Below are positions 59,259 through 64,000 of a DNA stretch of 64,000 nucleotides, one piece after another. A model generated the notes under the pieces. It had not been told where the DNA came from. It made no database searches and saw only the letters and a list, made by a program, of their open reading frames with translations. Source of the stretch: Bacteroidales bacterium (GTDB lineage Bacteria; Bacteroidota; Bacteroidia; Bacteroidales; P3); NCBI GenBank assembly GCA_024681475.1, contig JAILAT010000047.1:21635-85634 (forward strand), given 5' to 3'. Each line of letters starts with the position of its first letter. The first letter of the stretch is position 1. The position numbers and the translations under genes are program-made.

Positions 59259-61070
59259 ATGGCAGAGAAATATAATGTTGAGAACAAGCCATTAGAGCAA
59301 GTTCTTGGTTTTATCAAATCGGGTCAAATTGCCATCCCGGAAATACAAAGGCCATTTGTATGGAAACCCGTACAAGTTCGAGATTTGATTGACTCCTTAT
59401 ATATGGGTTACCCTACAGGTTATCTTATTGTGTCTCAAAGCCCATCGATGAAACTAAAAGACGGCACCACATCATCGGGAAAGCAAATAATGATAGATGG
59501 CCAACAGCGTGTAACTGCATTGATGACTGCCATTGTCGGGACGGAAGTGTCTGATTCCAACTTTAAAAAGCATCGAATAATAATTTCCTTCAATCCGCTT
59601 GCTCCTGATGATGATGAAGAAAAATTCAAAGTGCAAACACCTGCAGTAATAAAAGATAAGCGATGGATTGCTGATATTGCAGATGTGTTTAAAACGGATT
59701 TTGACAGTTTTGAATTTGTTCAGAACTACTGTGCTGAAAACAATGACATATCCCCCAAGGAGTTGAATAAAATCATCATGCGTTTGATAGATATCAAAAA
59801 CAGACAAATTGGTATCATCAAGCTCAATGAGGATGTCACAATCGATGAAGTTACAGAGATTTTTATACGTATCAACAGCCAAGGGACAAAACTCAACCAA
59901 GCAGATTTCGCCATGTCACGTATGGCAGCAAACGAGAAGTATGGTGGGAATGCATTACGTAAGGCAATTGAATATTTCTCTCATTTGGCCATCTCTCCGG
60001 ATTGGTACAACGATATGTGCAAAGATGAGGGATTTATGCAGACACCATTTGCAACAAAGATGTCGTGGTTGCGTAATGACAAGGAGGCAATTTATGATCC
60101 CGACTACAATGACATCTTGCGAGTTTCTTTCATGTACAAATTTGGGCGTGCAAAGATGAAAGACCTCGTTGCGTTGCTTGAAGGACGCAATTTTGAAACC
60201 AGAGAAAATGAAGAATGGATTTCTGAAGAAACGTTTCAAAGATTGCAAGAAAGCGTACTGGAGTTTATGAACCAGTATAGTTTTACTAACTTTATCCTTG
60301 CAATCAAATCAGCAGGTTTCATAAGCACAAAACTCATCAACTCACAGATGACTTTGGACTTTGCTTATACGCTATATCTCATCCTGCACAATGACCCGCA
60401 AATCGACAAGTCTCAAATCAAGCATTATGTTCAGCGTTGGTATCTGCTTTCAACGCTAACAAGCCGTTATATTACATCCCCTGAAAGCGTGATGGATTAT
60501 GATATAAAGCGTATCAAAGAGCGTGGATTCCTGGCATATTTTAATGAAATAGAACCTGCTGAGTTGTCAGAGACGTTTTGGGTGACACAACTTCCCCAGA
60601 GACTTGAATCAGCGTCTGTTAGCAGCCCATTCCTAAATGTTTTCTTTGCAGCGCAGATATTTGGCAACGATAACTCGCTATTCTGTAAAGGTATTCGAAT
60701 TGGGGATTTAATAGATATTGTAGGAGATGTACACCATATCTTCCCGAGGAAATATCTTATGCACAATGATATTAAGGAGCGTAACCGTTATAATCAGATA
60801 GCCAACTTTACATATCTTGACACAGTCGTAAACAAGCTTATATCTGATGACGCGCCCAATGTATATTTCCATAAAGCAGAGGAGGCTTGCAAAAATGGGG
60901 AACCCCTTTACGGAAATATTGACAATATGAATGAACTAAAAGAAAACCTAAAAACCAACTGCATACCAGAGAATGTCAGTGACATGAGTTTTGAGGATTA
61001 TGACAACTTCTTGGATATTCGTCGCAAGATGATGGCGGGGAAAATACGACAGTATTACTACTCATTATAA
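59259..61070 (+). CDS. DUF262 (GmrS-like) protein with C-terminal HNH-like motif
   Basis: IPEIQRPFVWKPVQVRDLIDSLYMGYPTG; IDGQQRVTALM; FIRINSQGTKLNQADFAMSR; DVHHIFPRKYL. Promoter-like tcgtatttttgcac just upstream. Confidence 0.88.
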   Translation: MAEKYNVENKPLEQVLGFIKSGQIAIPEIQRPFVWKPVQVRDLIDSLYMGYPTGYLIVSQSPSMKLKDGTTSSGKQIMIDGQQRVTALMTAIVGTEVSDSNFKKHRIIISFNPLAPDDDEEKFKVQTPAVIKDKRWIADIADVFKTDFDSFEFVQNYCAENNDISPKELNKIIMRLIDIKNRQIGIIKLNEDVTIDEVTEIFIRINSQGTKLNQADFAMSRMAANEKYGGNALRKAIEYFSHLAISPDWYNDMCKDEGFMQTPFATKMSWLRNDKEAIYDPDYNDILRVSFMYKFGRAKMKDLVALLEGRNFETRENEEWISEETFQRLQESVLEFMNQYSFTNFILAIKSAGFISTKLINSQMTLDFAYTLYLILHNDPQIDKSQIKHYVQRWYLLSTLTSRYITSPESVMDYDIKRIKERGFLAYFNEIEPAELSETFWVTQLPQRLESASVSSPFLNVFFAAQIFGNDNSLFCKGIRIGDLIDIVGDVHHIFPRKYLMHNDIKERNRYNQIANFTYLDTVVNKLISDDAPNVYFHKAEEACKNGEPLYGNIDNMNELKENLKTNCIPENVSDMSFEDYDNFLDIRRKMMAGKIRQYYYSL

Positions 61071-61425
61071 AACTTGAATAAGTCTGCGCTATGACTATCC
61101 GCCAATTATAACAGACATTCATCAATATGGAGTCGGCACCTTGCCCTTTGACCGACAGGCATGTTAGTGCTGGCTATCAGCAGCAGAGTGGCGGATATAT
61201 CGACTGAGCCAAACGGGAGGGTGTAGAGGTGGATTATCACAAGTGCTCTCCTTCCCAATACTGGCACCTGATTACCTTCTGCGACAGTAAGAATCCCGAC
61301 GACAAATTCCGGTCGGTCGTGTGCGGTGAACTTATCTTTTGGATGGCAGAAGTTCTCGGTTGTGTCGACAACCAGGAGATGGACCGACTTGTTTTTTCGC
61401 GGAAGAACTGTTGACATTAAGAGCA

Positions 61426-61640
61426 TGATGAATATAGATATTAAGGATATGAAAAAAACAAAACATGGTATTCAGAAAAGGCTTAGTGACGCTTTTTCAC
61501 AAGCAGATGATGTTTTGTTAGAAGTGTCGGATACGATACCATTCAACTGGGTTGTTAGTGCTATCTATGGAAAATTGAAATCATGCAAACATAAACACAT
61601 AGTCTATTTAAAGTTCGGAAACAAATTATACACATACTAA
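61426..61640 (+). pseudogene. Possible C-terminal remnant of a CdiA/MuF-type polymorphic toxin
   Basis: KKTKHGIQKRLSDAFSQADDVLLEVSDTIPFNWVVSAIYGKLKSCKHKHIVYLKFGNKLYTY; resembles toxin C-termini by recollection only. Confidence 0.35.
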
Positions 61641-61731
61641 AAAACCAGCCTTGTGGGACTGGTGGCGGTAGGAGTCTCTTGTGAGGCTCTAACCGATTGC
61701 AAAAATATAAAATATTTCTGATACAGCAAAT

Positions 61732-61974
61732 TTATTTTTTTCTTTTCATAATTTTTTGTGTCTCTTCAAGTGTGGTAAAGCGGCATTCATAGCCTTTTTC
61801 TGTTTGATTTACATATATATATATAGGAAATCCATAGATAGTCCGTTTTAATGCCTCGCTTGTAGCATTGTATGTAGGATAGCCGTCAAATTTGCCTACA
61901 TAAGTGACAATATCAAGGTTTTTTGACTTTGCAAACCGTTCCGCTGCTTTTCGTGTTTTTTCATTTGCTTCCAT
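61732..61974 (-). CDS. Small hypothetical protein with Shine-Dalgarno-like AAAGGAG
   Basis: 80 aa ORF; minus strand reads aaaggagttgtacggatATG. Confidence 0.5.
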   Translation of the reverse strand: MEANEKTRKAAERFAKSKNLDIVTYVGKFDGYPTYNATSEALKRTIYGFPIYIYVNQTEKGYECRFTTLEETQKIMKRKK

Positions 61975-61993
61975 ATCCGTACAACTCCTTTCT

Positions 61994-62323
61994 GTCTGTT
62001 TTATTGTTCTAAAACGATAATTTTTGTTGCTTCTATCTCAAACCATTCTCCAATTGCAGCATCGCAATTTATCATAGGAATATCCAAAACATGTCCGTCC
62101 GTAAATCTATCACAATAAAGAATTGCAATGTGTTCTAAATATTCGTCGTTACTTCCCTTTTTTCTGTATCTTAGAGCATATTTATCTCCAAGTGTTGTTT
62201 CTTCATAAGGAAGGCGAATTGAAAGCTTGTTCGACCTGCTCTAATTCGTAATCAAAGCCGTGCTGTTTGGCGGCACGTTTTAATTCAATAAGGTACTTTT
62301 TAATCTCTTTCCAGTCAGACATA
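61994..62323 (-). pseudogene. Frameshifted small protein, possibly immunity-like
   Basis: Reads MSDWKEIKKYLIELKRAAKQHGFDYELEQVEQAFNS... then in another frame KLSIRLPYEETTLGDKYALRYRKKGSNDEYLEHIAILYCDRFTDGHVLDIPMINCDAAIGEWFEIEATKIIVLEQ*. Confidence 0.5.
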
Positions 62324-62502
62324 TCCGTAAAGTTTGGAACAGAGAATTGTGGAGTAGAAACAAGCAGCGTTCTTTGCTCACTGATAGCTGCAAGTAACTA
62401 GGTGACATAATGAGTTCTTTCTCATCGTTATCAGCGGTATATCATGTGTTTCAAGAAATGGCATTATTACCATGGTTTGAAAAGAATATTTTTTGAGCGA
62501 GG

Positions 62503-62585
62503 ATTCGTTGGAAAAAAGCGTTATTATGGCAAAAAGTCGTTGGAAAAATGACGTAAATTTTATAAAAAGTCACTGGAAAAATAAC
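62503..62585. repeat. Degenerate ~33-bp direct repeats (three units)
   Basis: attcgttggaaaaaagcg... / agtcgttggaaaaatgacg... / agtcactggaaaaataac. Confidence 0.65.
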
Positions 62586-62589
62586 AAAT

Positions 62590-62655
62590 CCCACACTGCG
62601 TTCCTTGTGTGGGGCTATAGAGAGTTGGCCTCTCCGAGGCAATAAATAGAAGTCC
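62590..62655 (-). repeat. 66-bp structured repeat, copy 2 (inverted)
   Basis: Reverse complement matches 56875-56940 at ~60/66 positions. Confidence 0.88.
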
Positions 62656-62874
62656 CTATTGGTTGTTTCACGGCGTTACGGATTGGGTGATGACAAAAGA
62701 TTGCTTCAAATAGTGCTATGTGGTAAAAAAAACGTACCTTTGCATTTGGAGGAATGGGCGAAAAATTGGGGATGGACCAGGTAATGTTGCTGTTATACAG
62801 TGCGATACGAGCCCTTTTTCTCCTTGCGCAGGGGCGCAAATTATTATTTGTTTGAACGAAAAAATGAGACGATT

Positions 62875-64000
62875 ATGACCTATACTGACAAAGAAAAACA
62901 ATACAAACGATATACCGTCACTTCGGCGTTGCCTTACGCCAACGGTCCTGTACATATCGGCCATCTGGCTGGCGTCTATGTGCCTGCCGACATCTATGTG
63001 CGCTATCTGCGCGCCGCCGGCGAGGAGGTGATGTTCATCGGCGGCAGCGACGAGCACGGCGTGCCCATCACCATCAAGGCCCGCAATGAGGGCTGCACTC
63101 CGCAGGACATCGTGGACCGCTACCACAAAATCATCAAGGACAGTTTCGCCGAGCTGGGCATCTCGTTCGACATCTACAGCCGCACCTCCAGCAAGGAGCA
63201 CCACGAGACGGCGGCAGCCTACTTCAAGAAGCTCTACGAGGAAGGCAAATTCATCGAGAAGACCTCCATGCAGTACTACGACGAGGAGGCCCATCAGTTC
63301 CTCGCCGATCGCTACATCACCGGCACCTGCCCGCACTGCGGTAACGAACGCGCCTATGGCGACCAGTGCGAAGCCTGCGGCACCTCGCTGAATGCCACCG
63401 ACTTGATCAACCCCAAGAGCGCCCTCAGCGGCGCCAAGCCCGTGCTGCGCGAGACGAAGCACTGGTTCCTGCCGCTGGACCAGGACGAGCCCTGGCTGCG
63501 CCAATGGATTCTGGAGAGCCACAAAGATGACTGGAAGACCAACGTCTACGGCCAGTGCAAGTCGTGGATTGACGCCGGCCTGCAGCCCCGCGCCGTCACG
63601 CGCGACCTCGACTGGGGCGTCAAGGTGCCCCTCGAAGGCACCGACGGCAAGGTGCTCTACGTCTGGTTCGACGCACCCATCGGCTACATCTCCTTCACCA
63701 AGCAGCTCAAAGGCGACGACTGGGAACGCTGGTGGAAAGAGAAGGATACCAAGCTGGTGCACTTCATCGGCAAGGACAACATCGTCTTCCACTGCATCAT
63801 CTTCCCCTCGATGCTCCACGCCGACGGCTCCTACATCCTGCCCGCCAACGTACCCGCCAACGAGTTCCTCAACCTCGAGGGCGACAAGATAAGCACCTCG
63901 CGCAATTGGGCCGTATGGCTGCACGAATACCTGCGCGACTTCCCCGGCAAGCAAGACGTGCTGCGCTACACCCTTTGCTCCAACGCTCCCGAGACCAAGG
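62875..64000 (+). CDS. metG: Methionyl-tRNA synthetase, 5' part (runs off the window)
   Basis: Hand translation [69 protein letters not shown]...; Zn-type [25 protein letters not shown]. Absent from the ORF list because it has no stop in the window. Confidence 0.95.
   Translation, partial: MTYTDKEKQYKRYTVTSALPYANGPVHIGHLAGVYVPADIYVRYLRAAGEEVMFIGGSDEHGVPITIKARNEGCTPQDIVDRYHKIIKDSFAELGISFDIYSRTSSKEHHETAAAYFKKLYEEGKFIEKTSMQYYDEEAHQFLADRYITGTCPHCGNERAYGDQCEACGTSLNATDLINPKSALSGAKPVLRETKHWFLPLDQDEPWLRQWILESHKDDWKTNVYGQCKSWIDAGLQPRAVTRDLDWGVKVPLEGTDGKVLYVWFDAPIGYISFTKQLKGDDWERWWKEKDTKLVHFIGKDNIVFHCIIFPSMLHADGSYILPANVPANEFLNLEGDKISTSRNWAVWLHEYLRDFPGKQDVLRYTLCSNAPETK

Noticed and set aside
62503-62585. 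Possible CRISPR array
   Set aside because: Only three degenerate units with no separate spacer/repeat structure and no cas genes in the window.

Overview
The window is a Bacteroidetes (probably Bacteroidales) chromosomal segment. Supporting traits are T9SS type A and type B C-terminal sorting domains, TAnnTTTG-type promoters, serine palmitoyltransferase, and DUF4290, DUF4175 and DUF6266 proteins. Most of it is housekeeping: nadK, purB, murA, nadA, rpiB, deoC, queCDE, ybeY, mnmG, rsmA, pgm, tnaA, metG and two tRNA-Lys genes. It also has a TolC/HlyD/ABC-2 efflux operon with a LytTR two-component system, and an accessory segment at about 56.9-62.7 kb.

The strongest non-routine signal is a candidate replication origin and centromere region. 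It combines an AT-rich ~970 bp divergent intergenic region (16384-17353) with DnaA-box-like TTATCAACA motifs, a gene-orientation switch at that point, and three parS-like 16-mers (14797, 32648, 34634).

Other notable items are: a MurA with Asp in place of the fosfomycin-target Cys; a Trp-containing 11-codon ORF and structured leader upstream of tryptophanase; an AtoD-Kal (CoA-transferase alpha / 3-aminobutyryl-CoA ammonia-lyase-like) fusion with no beta subunit nearby; a 66-bp structured repeat in inverted orientation bracketing a 5.8 kb accessory segment with a DUF262/HNH protein; and a small Firmicutes-like, partly decayed toxin/immunity-like patch. All calls come from reading the sequence by eye; no searches were run.
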